Shown here: positions 20,604 to 28,334 of the stretch, piece by piece
Position numbering within the stretch: the first letter of the stretch is position 1
Layout of the letters: the number at the start of each line of letters is the position of its first letter
Virus record (IMG/VR): IMGVR_UViG_3300020469_000001
Location: 41,273-105,272 of that record
Source: a virus
Reading direction: 5' to 3' (one strand)
DNA length: 64,000 nt
Program-made: the position numbers and the translations under genes
Notes under the pieces: model-generated
The model's input: the letters and a program-made list of their open reading frames with translations, nothing else
What the model was told of the DNA's origin: nothing
Databases searched by the model: none

Positions 20604-20632
20604 ATTATACCATGATTTTCAACAGAATGCAA
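20604..20632 (-). promoter_or_regulatory. Promoter TTGCAT-N17-TATAAT, leftward
   Basis: Carries the AGTTC flank upstream of the -35. Directs the structured RNA. Confidence 0.7.
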
Positions 20633-20750
20633 GAACTGTTTTTCTCGGGTAATTGAAATATGGTGTTCGGGTAGGTTTTGATTGCAATAAAATATTTTCA
20701 CTGATGTTATCTAGTTGTGTTGTCAAAGGATATTCGACAGATGTTTTTCG

Positions 20751-20984
20751 TTAAGGACGAACTCTCATTGACAATTTCTTTTTCATAGCGAGTTGTAGTT
20801 CCTTTCGTTTGTCCAACTCTCGTGAACGCTTCCTGTAATTGTTCATTTGATTTCTTTTAGCATTGGGTTTTTCGTAGTATTCTTTCTCTCTGCAACGCTC
20901 TTTGATTTCTGCTCGTTGACATTTTTTACGGAATATACGAAGTCCTTTCTCGAAGGACATGCCTTTTAGATTAACGCTGGGCAT
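20751..20984 (-). CDS. rpsU: Ribosomal protein bS21 homologue
   Basis: 77 residues. FEKGLRIFRKKCQRAEIKERCREKEYYEKPNAKRNQ matches the bS21 core (F-x-x-A/G-L-R-x-F-K/R-x-x-C ... R-R/E-x-E/Y-Y-E-K-P-x-x-x-R), then a basic tail. bS21 sits near the anti-SD end of 16S rRNA and affects initiation; phage copies are thought to exchange with the host protein to favour phage mRNAs. Second gene after the leaderless DNA-binding protein, overlapping it by 14 nt. Confidence 0.88.
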   Translation of the reverse strand: MPSVNLKGMSFEKGLRIFRKKCQRAEIKERCREKEYYEKPNAKRNQMNNYRKRSRELDKRKELQLAMKKKLSMRVRP

Positions 20985-21144
20985 CTGTCCTCCGATTGAA
21001 TGTCCAACCTCTCTTTCTTAAGTAGTAAACTTTAGATATGATGGAATCTTCACTTCTATCTAGTTTGCGAGTGAGTTCCTCTATCGGCATTACATTATAG
21101 TGCCGTTTCAGAAAGTCTACTTCCTCTGTTGTCCATTTATTCAT
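20971..21144 (-). CDS. Small Myb/SANT-like protein (leaderless)
   Basis: 57 residues. WTTEEVDFLKRHYNVMPIEELTRKLDRSEDSIISKVYYLRKRGW is a single Myb/SANT-like HTH with the W-T-x-E-E-x-x-x-L start and a basic recognition helix. ATG is six bases after the -10 box. It shares an operon with bS21 and may regulate it. Confidence 0.7.
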   Translation of the reverse strand: MNKWTTEEVDFLKRHYNVMPIEELTRKLDRSEDSIISKVYYLRKRGWTFNRRTDAQR

Positions 21145-21150
21145 AGGTAT

Positions 21151-21179
21151 ATTATACTCGCTTTTGAAGTAAAAGTCAA
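21151..21179 (-). promoter_or_regulatory. Promoter TTGACT-N17-TATAAT, leaderless type
   Basis: The AATAGTTC flank overlaps the end of the next gene upstream, where it encodes the last residues N-S-S and the stop. Confidence 0.8.
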
Positions 21180-21628
21180 GAACTATTTTCTCCGAGTTCC
21201 TTAAATGCTTTCATTCTAAAGTTCTTGTTCAGCTGCGCTCCAGTAGTGTTTGCAAAATGGTTCAGCAAATATTTTTTGAGAACCTGAGCATCACAGTAAG
21301 CAACTTCGACTATGTCGATACCTTCATGCAGTGCAACATACGCACCTTCTAGTTTGTTCATATAGTTTTCTATTCTATCTTCCCACTTGGAAGAGTTCGT
21401 GTATCTGTTCTGAAAGTTAAAATTAAATTGATTCGTAGCTGATACTTTGTATTCGTATAATTTGCCATCATCATCCTCAGCGTCTGCACCTTTATCTCCA
21501 TCAACTAGTGTGTGTCCTAGATGATGAGCAAGTGCAAGTTCTCCAATGCCACCTTTTGTTAGGTTAACGCCCTCGGGGAGTGTTTCATATACTTTTCTTA
21601 ATAATTCGATTGTTTCTTTATATTTCAT
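21176..21628 (-). CDS. PD-(D/E)xK nuclease-like protein (leaderless)
   Basis: 150 residues from the ATG six bases after the -10 box; the frame continues upstream through the promoter and that part is rejected. IGELALAHHLGHTLVDGDKGADAEDDDGKLYEYKVSA contains D...E-Y-K, the layout of PD-(D/E)xK restriction-type nucleases (acidic D then ExK), after a conserved-looking helix with GE. Could be a DNA endonuclease or a resolvase-like enzyme. Ends in GENSS, encoded by the next promoter's flank. Confidence 0.65.
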   Translation of the reverse strand: MKYKETIELLRKVYETLPEGVNLTKGGIGELALAHHLGHTLVDGDKGADAEDDDGKLYEYKVSATNQFNFNFQNRYTNSSKWEDRIENYMNKLEGAYVALHEGIDIVEVAYCDAQVLKKYLLNHFANTTGAQLNKNFRMKAFKELGENSS

Positions 21629-21634
21629 ACAACT

Positions 21635-21663
21635 ATTATAACAAAAATAACAGGTAGTGTCAA
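21635..21663 (-). promoter_or_regulatory. Promoter TTGACA-N17-TATAAT, leaderless type
   Basis: Perfect consensus, -10 ends six bases before the ATG at 21628. Confidence 0.85.
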
Positions 21664-21694
21664 GAAATATATTAACCATTGGTATAGATTTACC

Positions 21695-21723
21695 TTGACT
21701 TCAGGTTATAAAGTTGCTATAAT
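21695..21723 (+). promoter_or_regulatory. Promoter TTGACT-N17-TATAAT, leaderless type
   Basis: -10 ends six bases before ATG 21730. Only ~30 bp from the divergent promoter at 21635-21663, so the two may compete or be co-regulated. Confidence 0.8.
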
Positions 21724-21729
21724 ATGTAT

Positions 21730-21876
21730 ATGAATGAAAATGACATAAGCTATATAATCTTTTTAATCATGAGCATTGGAATGGCATACATGATTGGGAA
21801 GCAAATCGGAATACGAGGGACGATAGACTATTTAGAAGAAGAAGGATTACTTACTTTCGATGACTCTGAAAAATAG
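21730..21876 (+). CDS. Small single-TM protein (leaderless)
   Basis: 48 residues: NDISYIIFLIMSIGMAYMIGKQIGI is one TM helix, then an acidic tail (DYLEEEGLLTFDDSEK). Its stop codon TAG lies within the AAATAGTTC flank of the next promoter. Confidence 0.6.
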   Translation: MNENDISYIIFLIMSIGMAYMIGKQIGIRGTIDYLEEEGLLTFDDSEK

Positions 21877-21879
21877 TTC

Positions 21880-21908
21880 TTGACACCGAGTTAAAAATTT
21901 GATATAAT
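21880..21908 (+). promoter_or_regulatory. Promoter of the hsp20 unit
   Basis: AGTTCTTGACA-N17-TATAAT. The ~90-nt leader holds the hairpin AAGTGA...TTCACTT and a 9-codon ORF (21968-21997) with a GGAGATGT site, just before the hsp20 SD; this could be a temperature- or translation-sensing leader. Confidence 0.8.
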
Positions 21909-22000
21909 TATTTTGTAAGTGATAGGTTTCACTTGCGTATTGGTGCATCTACCGAAAGGAGATGTGAATGTTTACTGAAAAGGAATTATGGAGATAAAAA

Positions 22001-22381
22001 ATGAGTATAGATTTAAGTAAATTTTGGCTTGGATTGGATATGCCTACGCTTCCCACATATACGGAAACGAGCTATCCTAGATATAACTTAATAGCAGGGG
22101 ACAACGATTATCGAATAGAAATCGCAGTGCCTGGTTGGAAGAAAGAAGAATTGGAGATTGTCTTTGATAACAAAGAACTTCAAATCAAGGGTAAAAAGGA
22201 ACACAAACTAGGTGATGATGAGCAGTTCGTTCATCAAGGTCTTAGTCTAAAATCTTTTGAGAGGAGATTTATTCTAAACGCCGACCTATTGGTAGATAAG
22301 GTAAGTCTACAAGACGGGTTACTGACAATCAACTTATCACGAACTCCAGATTCTAAGAGGAAAGTCTTGGAGATAAATTGA
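22001..22381 (+). CDS. Small heat shock protein Hsp20 (alpha-crystallin domain)
   Basis: 126 residues. RYNLIAGDNDYRIEIAVPGWKKEELEIVFDNKELQIKGKKE and the closing GLLTINLSR are the alpha-crystallin beta-sandwich with the V-P-G-W/F hallmark; the C-terminal I-x-I-like motif is weak (RKVLEIN). ATP-independent holdase chaperone, common in T4-like and marine phages, possibly aiding virion protein folding. Confidence 0.9.
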   Translation: MSIDLSKFWLGLDMPTLPTYTETSYPRYNLIAGDNDYRIEIAVPGWKKEELEIVFDNKELQIKGKKEHKLGDDEQFVHQGLSLKSFERRFILNADLLVDKVSLQDGLLTINLSRTPDSKRKVLEIN

Positions 22382-22382
22382 A

Positions 22383-22514
22383 ATGAAAGCAATCGCTTTA
22401 AAAGTTCGTGATACAATATGTGAGAATGGGGAGTTCTGTGAAGCTGTAAGCCAAATCTGTTTAATGAGTTTTGGTGCCAGTATCATAGGTTTAAACTTAT
22501 CCTATCTTATATAG
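22383..22514 (+). CDS. Small protein with C-terminal TM
   Basis: 43 residues: a polar, cysteine-containing N-terminal half (DTICENGEFCEAVSQICL), then hydrophobic MSFGASIIGLNLSYLI. Starts 2 nt after hsp20 stop. Located immediately before the endolysin, so a small holin is possible. Confidence 0.45.
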   Translation: MKAIALKVRDTICENGEFCEAVSQICLMSFGASIIGLNLSYLI

Positions 22515-22584
22515 ACTGTCAACGATTAAGGGAGTGGCATGAGTGTACATAGTACGATTGTTACTCCCTTGCTTAGGAGAAAGC

Positions 22585-23022
22585 ATGAAAATATCACAAA
22601 ATGGATTAGAACTAATAAAACACTTTGAAGGGTGTGAACTAGAAGCATATAAATGTGCTGCTGGCGTATGGACTATAGGATATGGTCATATTAAAACAGC
22701 AGTAGAAGGTATGACTATAAGTCAGTCGTATGCTGACGAACTCCTTGATGGAGAGATAGTAGAGTATGAAGACTATGTAAATGCAGCTGTCACAGCTCCA
22801 CTATCACAAGACCAATTTGACGCACTCGTTAGCTGGACATTCAATCTAGGAAATGGAAACCTCAACGCCTCAACTATGTTGAAAGTGTTAAATCGAGGTG
22901 AGTATGAAGAAGTACCAGCTCAAATGAAGAGATGGAATAAAGCAGGTGGTAAGGTTCTTGAAGGACTTATTCGCCGTAGAGAAGCAGAGGCAAACCTGTT
23001 CGAGGGAAAGGAATGGACTTAA
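22585..23022 (+). CDS. Endolysin, GH24 lysozyme (T4/P21 type)
   Basis: 145 residues from the ATG after GGAGAAAGC (an upstream frame from 22543 is rejected). LIKHFEGCELEAYKCAAGVW then TIGYGHI holds the E-x8-C/D-x5-T catalytic triad of phage muramidases with Cys in the second position, followed by the usual helical lobe (FDALVSWTFNLGNGNLNASTML, RRREAEANLF). Cleaves peptidoglycan. No signal or SAR segment is visible, so it should be holin-dependent. Confidence 0.93.
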   Translation: MKISQNGLELIKHFEGCELEAYKCAAGVWTIGYGHIKTAVEGMTISQSYADELLDGEIVEYEDYVNAAVTAPLSQDQFDALVSWTFNLGNGNLNASTMLKVLNRGEYEEVPAQMKRWNKAGGKVLEGLIRRREAEANLFEGKEWT

Positions 23023-23237
23023 AAGAAATTTGGTTACAAATAAAGTACTATTTCTCGCCAAGATATAAGTTAAGTGTTAGTTATAATCACACATGGGGAG
23101 ACGCTGACGATTCAACTTATATAGTTCGCAAATTTTACAAAAAACAAGATAAATACCTTAGTTTCCTCACCGAGGACAAGGAAGTAGTTGAAATCCGAGG
23201 AGCAGAAGGATTAAACTATAGGATAGAGCAGTTATGA
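23013..23237 (+). CDS. Hypothetical beta-rich protein
   Basis: 74 residues; RYKLSVSYNHTWGDADDSTYIVRKFYKKQDKYLSFL is a beta hairpin-rich stretch. Overlaps the endolysin by 10 nt. Similar short proteins occur in phages near lysis genes; function unknown. Confidence 0.6.
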   Translation: MDLKEIWLQIKYYFSPRYKLSVSYNHTWGDADDSTYIVRKFYKKQDKYLSFLTEDKEVVEIRGAEGLNYRIEQL

Positions 23238-23377
23238 TAGAAAAACTTAAACTCAAACACATGAAGTTCATAAACAATATAAAAGTAAAGTATGAACTTA
23301 GTTTATATCAAATGTATTGGATATGCTTTGGTAAAGGACTAATCATTGGAGGACTATTATGTATCAGTTTCTCCTAG
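23234..23377 (+). CDS. Small membrane protein
   Basis: 47 residues; basic helix (IEKLKLKHMKFINNIKVKYEL) then hydrophobic MYWICFGKGLIIGGLLCISF. Lies between endolysin and spanin genes, overlapping both neighbours; candidate holin or antiholin. Confidence 0.5.
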   Translation: MIEKLKLKHMKFINNIKVKYELSLYQMYWICFGKGLIIGGLLCISFS

Positions 23378-23769
23378 CAATCATACTAGCCTTAGGTTTA
23401 AGCACCTATTGGTTATGGAATGAGAACACAACCTTAGTAGCAAACAATGCAAAGTTGGAAGGAGCTGTCCAACTACAAGAAGAAGCAATAAGCTCACTAC
23501 AAAATGATTTTGCAAAACAAACAAAAGCATTAACAGGATTACAAAGTAAGAATAACGAAATCGAGTTAGAAATGAATCGTTATTTAGATATATTTAAAAG
23601 GCACAACTTAACGAAGTTAGCCGCAGCAAAGCCTGGTCTAATCGAGACTAGAGCTAACAAAGCAACGAAAGAGGTATTTGATGGAATTGAACAAGATAGC
23701 CGTGACATCGATGCTGCTGATGATAGTATCATCGTGCAGCCTGTTACCAACGAAGACATTAGAGGTTAG
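23359..23769 (+). CDS. i-spanin (Rz-like)
   Basis: 136 residues. N-terminal TM anchor (1-17, FLLAIILALGLSTYWLW) followed by a long periplasmic coiled coil (NAKLEGAVQLQEEAISSLQNDFAKQ...) as in Rz proteins. The o-spanin gene begins inside it in the +1 frame, the usual Rz/Rz1 overlap. Confidence 0.85.
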   Translation: MYQFLLAIILALGLSTYWLWNENTTLVANNAKLEGAVQLQEEAISSLQNDFAKQTKALTGLQSKNNEIELEMNRYLDIFKRHNLTKLAAAKPGLIETRANKATKEVFDGIEQDSRDIDAADDSIIVQPVTNEDIRG

Positions 23770-24046
23770 TGCCAAGCCTATAGAAAGGCAGATAGCACAA
23801 CCCGTTCTCCCAAGAGAGATAGATTTAAAAGACCCATACTGGTATGTGGTTAGTGATAAGAACTTGGAAGAGTTTTTAGCAAGAGTAGAGAAAGACCAAG
23901 GACAAGTGGTGTTTTTCGCTATGTCAGTTCCTGATTATGAACTCATGGCATACAACACACAAGAGTTAAAACGATACATTCGTGAACTCAAAGAGGTAGT
24001 AATATACTATCGTGAAGTAACAACCAATGAAGCAAGTACAGATTAG
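23681..24046 (+). CDS. o-spanin (Rz1-like lipoprotein)
   Basis: 121 residues from the ATG after AAAGAGG. Lipobox IVSSC with Cys at 19; the mature protein has a proline-containing linker and ends with a helical domain (LMAYNTQELKRYIRELKEVVIYYREV) that matches phage proteins often annotated with Rz1. Together with the i-spanin it would fuse inner and outer membranes at lysis, showing a Gram-negative host. Confidence 0.75.
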   Translation: MELNKIAVTSMLLMIVSSCSLLPTKTLEVSAKPIERQIAQPVLPREIDLKDPYWYVVSDKNLEEFLARVEKDQGQVVFFAMSVPDYELMAYNTQELKRYIRELKEVVIYYREVTTNEASTD

Positions 24047-24644
24047 AGAACATCAGATAATACAAAGACTAGATTTAATAGCAGAGGACTTTTTAAGATT
24101 GCCCCATCAGTGGCAACATACTCCACTACCAAAGACAACAGCAGCAGACCTTAAAGAGTGCATGGATGATGAAAACAATAGTGGTTATCCTAAGAAAAGT
24201 AATAATTTAGATTATGCTGGCAGAGCAGTTAGTAGGAATTATAAAGATAGAACCAATGCTTTTATAGGCTCAGTAAAACAATTAACTGATAATAAGTCAT
24301 GGTATTGGGATAGTATGGTATTCCAAGTTCCAGAAACAGGCTGGACAGCATGGCATAATGGAGGCAATAAGCCTAGATACTTTGTTAGATTCATACACAA
24401 TAGTGGAGTTGGATTTACAAATTACATTAAAGATGGTAAAAGAACAAAAATAGAGGATAACCATAACCCAGAAACTACTAAAAACTGGACTTGTATTACT
24501 GGTTATTTAGACGGCAACACTACATGGATGAGTGATAGAAACTTAGGTAGCCACCCTAGAGTAATATTTGACCTATCAATAGACGGAAAATATCATGAAT
24601 CTGTAAAGCAATTTATAGAGTTCATAGAAACAATCCATGTTTAA
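24027..24644 (+). CDS. Hypothetical, possibly oxygenase-like (beta-hydroxylase fold)
   Basis: 205 residues. GWTAWHNGGNKPRYFVRFIHNSG and a later SHPRVIFDLSI resemble the strand pattern of aspartyl beta-hydroxylase-like cupins, with a lone W-H and an H-P-R; the full HxD triad is not clear. It begins a cluster with other 2OG-type enzymes (24.9, 26.9 and 29.5 kb). The function is uncertain. Confidence 0.5.
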   Translation: MKQVQIREHQIIQRLDLIAEDFLRLPHQWQHTPLPKTTAADLKECMDDENNSGYPKKSNNLDYAGRAVSRNYKDRTNAFIGSVKQLTDNKSWYWDSMVFQVPETGWTAWHNGGNKPRYFVRFIHNSGVGFTNYIKDGKRTKIEDNHNPETTKNWTCITGYLDGNTTWMSDRNLGSHPRVIFDLSIDGKYHESVKQFIEFIETIHV

Positions 24645-24900
24645 AAATTTATTTACAATGCTCATGTGGAAGAGAGACATGGAGCAACACTCAAAATGGT
24701 TTGACAAGAACGAACCAGCACAGGCACGATTTGAAGAAAACGAAGAGTGGCTAGAAGAATTAGAGGATAGGATAATCTCATTAGAAAAAGATTGCCACCC
24801 ACCAAAAGAATTGTGTGAATTTGATTCATACGAAGAACATATGAATAACATCAAAAAAATGATAAAAGATGAACTTAATACTCAGTCAAGACAAAAATAA
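24637..24900 (+). CDS. Acidic helical protein
   Basis: 87 residues; short hydrophobic N terminus (FKNLFTMLMW), then highly charged helix (EENEEWLEELEDRIISLEKD). No family recognised. Confidence 0.55.
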   Translation: MFKNLFTMLMWKRDMEQHSKWFDKNEPAQARFEENEEWLEELEDRIISLEKDCHPPKELCEFDSYEEHMNNIKKMIKDELNTQSRQK

Positions 24901-25516
24901 CTTATCAGACCTATGTGGACACATAGAAAACTTCCTGTCTGACACAGAGATTAACGACTTTTATTCCCACCAAACAAAAGAATTTAAACCAGCAATAACC
25001 AGATACAGAGGATTAGACAAGTCTATAAGAGATTGTGATAAACTTAGTGGAGCAACTATACCTAAGTGGTTAGGAGAAAAGCTCAATCAAGCAATCAGTA
25101 TGTACAATGACAAAACATACCAGTTTGACCTATACCCTATTGATTCAGAACATCATGAGTTTAACATAGTAAGATACAAAAAGAAAGGACAATTTTTTAC
25201 TGCACACAGAGACTGTAGACCAATGTTAAATCACATTCATCTCAGAAGGTCAATGAGAAAAATAAGTATTAGTGTGCAATTGACTGATGGATATACAGGT
25301 GGAGATTTAGAGATTGCAGAATCATTTAGACAAAAAGATATACTCGGAGGAGAGCTAACACCCCCTAACGAGTTTAGACACAAATTTAAAAGTATGAAGA
25401 ATAAAGGAAGTTTAACAATATTTACATCATTTCATATGCACGAAAGCAAACCACTAGAATCAGGATTGAGAGATGTATTAGTATGTTTTATACGAGGAGA
25501 AACTAAAGTATGGTAG
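24869..25516 (+). CDS. 2OG-Fe(II) oxygenase, prolyl-4-hydroxylase type
   Basis: 215 residues. GQFFTAHRDCRPM has the HxD pair, MRKISISVQLTDGYTGGDLEI the central strands, and the distal HMHESKPLESGLRDVLV the second His and 2OG-binding Arg. The complete triad implies an active iron/2-oxoglutarate hydroxylase; the substrate is unknown (protein or modified base). Overlaps the upstream gene by 32 nt. Confidence 0.82.
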   Translation: MNLILSQDKNNLSDLCGHIENFLSDTEINDFYSHQTKEFKPAITRYRGLDKSIRDCDKLSGATIPKWLGEKLNQAISMYNDKTYQFDLYPIDSEHHEFNIVRYKKKGQFFTAHRDCRPMLNHIHLRRSMRKISISVQLTDGYTGGDLEIAESFRQKDILGGELTPPNEFRHKFKSMKNKGSLTIFTSFHMHESKPLESGLRDVLVCFIRGETKVW

Positions 25517-26037
25517 CACAGAGTATCATTGATTTAGCAAATGAAGTAATAGAGTGGATGGACGGACAAAGAGATAGTCAGTTTCCTTTCTGTGATTCCT
25601 ATTTAATGTGGCATGATTTTTCAGGAACTAAGTTTAACGATATAGAAACATACAACTGTACTTTTCCATACTGGAGAGAGCATGGTAACACTGTAATGGA
25701 AGACATCATGATTACAGGAACTTTCAAAGAACAAATAGCAAAAATAATGATAGTCAAAGGAACAGAAAAGGGTATTATGATACCTAATCACCCAGCTTGT
25801 AGACAACAGACCTTCGTAATTAAGGGAGATATTGATTTTATCTTAGGTAAAGACCCAGTAAGATTGCTCAATACACTAGAAGTAAATGATTACAAACTAT
25901 TTCCTTGGGCAAGTAGAAAACTCGACCATAAAATAGTAAGAAAAGGTGGTCATATATCAGTTGGAAATCTATGGAACTACAACGCACATTTAAAAGAGGG
26001 GGATATAATAGTTCATGTCACACACTATGATAAGTGA
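25510..26037 (+). CDS. Cupin-like hypothetical protein
   Basis: 175 residues. NHPACRQQTFVIKGDIDFILG and later KGGHISVGNLWNYNAHLKEGDIIVHVTHY show the beta-barrel pattern of a cupin with several His. Between a P4H-type oxygenase and a glycosyltransferase; function unknown. Confidence 0.5.
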   Translation: MVAQSIIDLANEVIEWMDGQRDSQFPFCDSYLMWHDFSGTKFNDIETYNCTFPYWREHGNTVMEDIMITGTFKEQIAKIMIVKGTEKGIMIPNHPACRQQTFVIKGDIDFILGKDPVRLLNTLEVNDYKLFPWASRKLDHKIVRKGGHISVGNLWNYNAHLKEGDIIVHVTHYDK

Positions 26038-26860
26038 AGAAGATTGGGAGATAACTCCACAATTTAAAAGAGATAACTGGGATAACGAACCAATTCGTTT
26101 ATTTGTTGGAACAAGTGAAACTTTTGATAGACACCCAGAGCAAATATATCTATACAGTATACTAAGAAATACTGACCACCCTGTAGAAGTCACTTGGCTT
26201 AGACCAAGTATGTTCCCTGATTGGACAAGACAAGGATGGGGAACACCATTTACTTGTTTTAGATATGCAATACCAGAGATGTGTAATTTTAAAGGAAGAG
26301 CCTTGTATACTGACTGCGATATGATAAACTTTAGAGATATACAACATCTTTGGAGAACAGACTTAAAAGGTAAACCTTTTGGAATGGTCTGGGATGCACT
26401 ACAAATGAATTCAGATAAATTTAAAGGCACTGACCACGAAAGAGGTTGGTGGTGTGATAGTGTCATGTTGATAGATTGTGAAAAAGCAAAAGAATACATA
26501 CACCCTATAAAAGAACAAGCAAAGTGGCCTACAACATATAAATGGGATTTCATGGCAGGTATAGGTTCTCCCTTCAAAGAGAAATCAAAAGAGATAGTGC
26601 AGGAACTAGATGCAAGATGGAACTCATTTGATGGTGCTGATACAGCATTTCCATACAAAAAACCATACCCAATGGATGATAAAGAACAGTTAGCCTTAGA
26701 AGAAATATGGCAAGTGCATTTGACAGCGTTAAGCTATCAACCTTGGCATCCGAAGTACTCTCCTCATGCAAAAGCTAGTCATAAACGACAAGACATAATG
26801 GAGGTGTATTGGAAGTATAGTAGGGAGTTGAAAACATTGGAGAAGTTAAGTGAGATTTGA
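26015..26860 (+). CDS. GT8-like glycosyltransferase
   Basis: 281 residues. RLFVGTSETFDRHPEQIYLYSILRN at the start, then CFRYAIPEMCNFKGRALYTDCDMINFRDI with a DxD (DCD) metal/nucleotide-sugar site, as in GT8 and related retaining transferases. Could modify host glycans, phage DNA or proteins. Overlaps neighbours by 23 and 11 nt. Confidence 0.75.
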   Translation: MSHTMISEEDWEITPQFKRDNWDNEPIRLFVGTSETFDRHPEQIYLYSILRNTDHPVEVTWLRPSMFPDWTRQGWGTPFTCFRYAIPEMCNFKGRALYTDCDMINFRDIQHLWRTDLKGKPFGMVWDALQMNSDKFKGTDHERGWWCDSVMLIDCEKAKEYIHPIKEQAKWPTTYKWDFMAGIGSPFKEKSKEIVQELDARWNSFDGADTAFPYKKPYPMDDKEQLALEEIWQVHLTALSYQPWHPKYSPHAKASHKRQDIMEVYWKYSRELKTLEKLSEI

Positions 26861-27536
26861 AGAACTAATTCATCCCATCGGGGTTGATGAGTTTCACTTA
26901 AAATACAAGGGGAAGAAACATTTTTACATCAAACGGAAAGATAATCCGTTTGTAAAACATTTTAGTTGGGAAGAACTAGATAACTATCTCAATCAGATAA
27001 GTATAGGAACTTGGGATAGAACACCACAGCTACAGGTAGTGTTGCCTGACGGAAAGAAGTGGTGTAAGAAAAAAGACAAGACTAAAAAGACACGCACAGA
27101 ACTTTGGAATCTGTGGAATAATGGAAGTAGTTTCATACTCACACTTAGTGAGTTCTTAAGTGAAACTATGTGGAAGCAATGTCAAGAGTTTGAAAAACAT
27201 TACGGTGTTGGTCAAGCAAACATTTACTGCAGTAAGCAGGAAGATGCTAAGTGCTTTCCCATTCATGCAGATTCTACTGACAACTTTTTATTTCATGTAT
27301 CTGGTAAAATACGCTGGTACATTTATGAGGAGTTTGCAGAAAAGGGAGGTCGCTGGGAAGATGCTACTTTGGAAGAAGTAGTAGATTTAGATGATGGCGA
27401 CTTACTTTACATACCGAAAGGTAAGTATCATAGAGTGGATACTCTAAGCCCACGAATATCAATTAGCTTTCACTTTCAGGACCGAAGTGAAGGTAACCCA
27501 TATTATAGGAAGAATTGGTATAACTGGAAACCATAG
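26850..27536 (+). CDS. JmjC/cupin_4-type 2OG oxygenase-like protein
   Basis: 228 residues, GTG start. Contains KCFPIHADSTDNFLFHVSGKIRWYIYE (HxD plus the FHVSG-K-W core of JmjC/ROX-type hydroxylases) and LYIPKGKYHRVDT with the distal His. These enzymes hydroxylate residues in ribosomal and other proteins. Substrate here unknown. Confidence 0.78.
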   Translation: MRFEELIHPIGVDEFHLKYKGKKHFYIKRKDNPFVKHFSWEELDNYLNQISIGTWDRTPQLQVVLPDGKKWCKKKDKTKKTRTELWNLWNNGSSFILTLSEFLSETMWKQCQEFEKHYGVGQANIYCSKQEDAKCFPIHADSTDNFLFHVSGKIRWYIYEEFAEKGGRWEDATLEEVVDLDDGDLLYIPKGKYHRVDTLSPRISISFHFQDRSEGNPYYRKNWYNWKP

Positions 27537-27545
27537 GAGATTACT

Positions 27546-27920
27546 ATGGCAGAAGGAAGTGATAATTCACGAAATGAAGTCGAAATAGATTTAGACAAGT
27601 ATATGGCTCTCATAGAGAAGTTAGACAAGTCTGAAGATATGATAAAAGAAATGCAACTTGAGGCTGCAGCAGCCAAGAAAAGACTTGCACCTCCTAAACG
27701 AAAGTTTATGGACTTATTTCTTGACGACAATGATGTTAATGAGAAGGCTATAATTGGCTTTATCGCATTCTTTATGCTTATTGTTTTCGCTGGGTGTGAC
27801 TTAGTAACGGCGTTCTGGGGACAGGACTTAGTAATTAGTGACACCATATTCACAAGCCTCGTAGTGATTACACTAGGAAGTTTTGGAATCAGTGAAGCAG
27901 GAAGAGCATTTGGAAAGTGA
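27546..27920 (+). CDS. Membrane protein with two C-terminal TM helices
   Basis: 124 residues: charged helical first 70, then AIIGFIAFFMLIVFAGCDLVTAFW and IFTSLVVITLGSFGIS. The shape fits a class II-like holin or membrane adaptor. No direct evidence for lysis. Confidence 0.55.
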   Translation: MAEGSDNSRNEVEIDLDKYMALIEKLDKSEDMIKEMQLEAAAAKKRLAPPKRKFMDLFLDDNDVNEKAIIGFIAFFMLIVFAGCDLVTAFWGQDLVISDTIFTSLVVITLGSFGISEAGRAFGK

Positions 27921-28303
27921 TAACAGCAAAATTATTTATAGACTTTGAATTAATTGAAAAACAGTATGAACCAGCAATGATTCATACTACGGATATATTC
28001 TGTCCTGTTTCTCATAGAAAGGAACAGGATGGGTATGCCCAACTCCGACAGGATGTACTCAGCAATGGGATGAAGCATCCTGTCATCTTAATTCCTAATA
28101 CAGAAAACAACTATCAGTTAGCAATAAGACAAGTAAATGCTGAGTATATTGTTGACAGAGTAAAGACTAAATATTTATGTATGTATGGAAATCAAAGATT
28201 AGACATATACAAGGACGCTTCCTTCAGTTATATATGGAGTGTGGTAACTGAAAATGTGGAGTGGTCACATGCTGTATTCCTAGAACTAAAAAATAGTTCT
28301 TGA
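27917..28303 (+). CDS. ParB/Srx-like nuclease-fold protein 1
   Basis: 128 residues, GTG start overlapping the previous stop. YAQLRQDVLSNGMKHPVILIP then KYLCMYGNQRLDIYKDASF is the ParB-N/sulfiredoxin pattern (GMxxPVxV ... GxQRLxxY, cf. GNHRxxA). A second member is at 43745. Single-domain proteins of this fold can be nucleases, ATPases or DNA-binding. Ends KNSS, encoded by the next promoter flank. Confidence 0.65.
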   Translation: MITAKLFIDFELIEKQYEPAMIHTTDIFCPVSHRKEQDGYAQLRQDVLSNGMKHPVILIPNTENNYQLAIRQVNAEYIVDRVKTKYLCMYGNQRLDIYKDASFSYIWSVVTENVEWSHAVFLELKNSS

Positions 28304-28328
28304 CACGAACAAAAAATTTCTGTATAAT
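28300..28328 (+). promoter_or_regulatory. Promoter TTGACA-N17-TATAAT, leaderless type
   Basis: Perfect consensus; -10 ends six bases before ATG 28335; overlaps the last codons of the upstream gene. Confidence 0.87.
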
Positions 28329-28334
28329 ATACAT

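Noticed and set aside
27546-27920. Definite holin call
   Set aside because: Topology alone is not enough, and several other small membrane proteins nearer the endolysin are equally good candidates.
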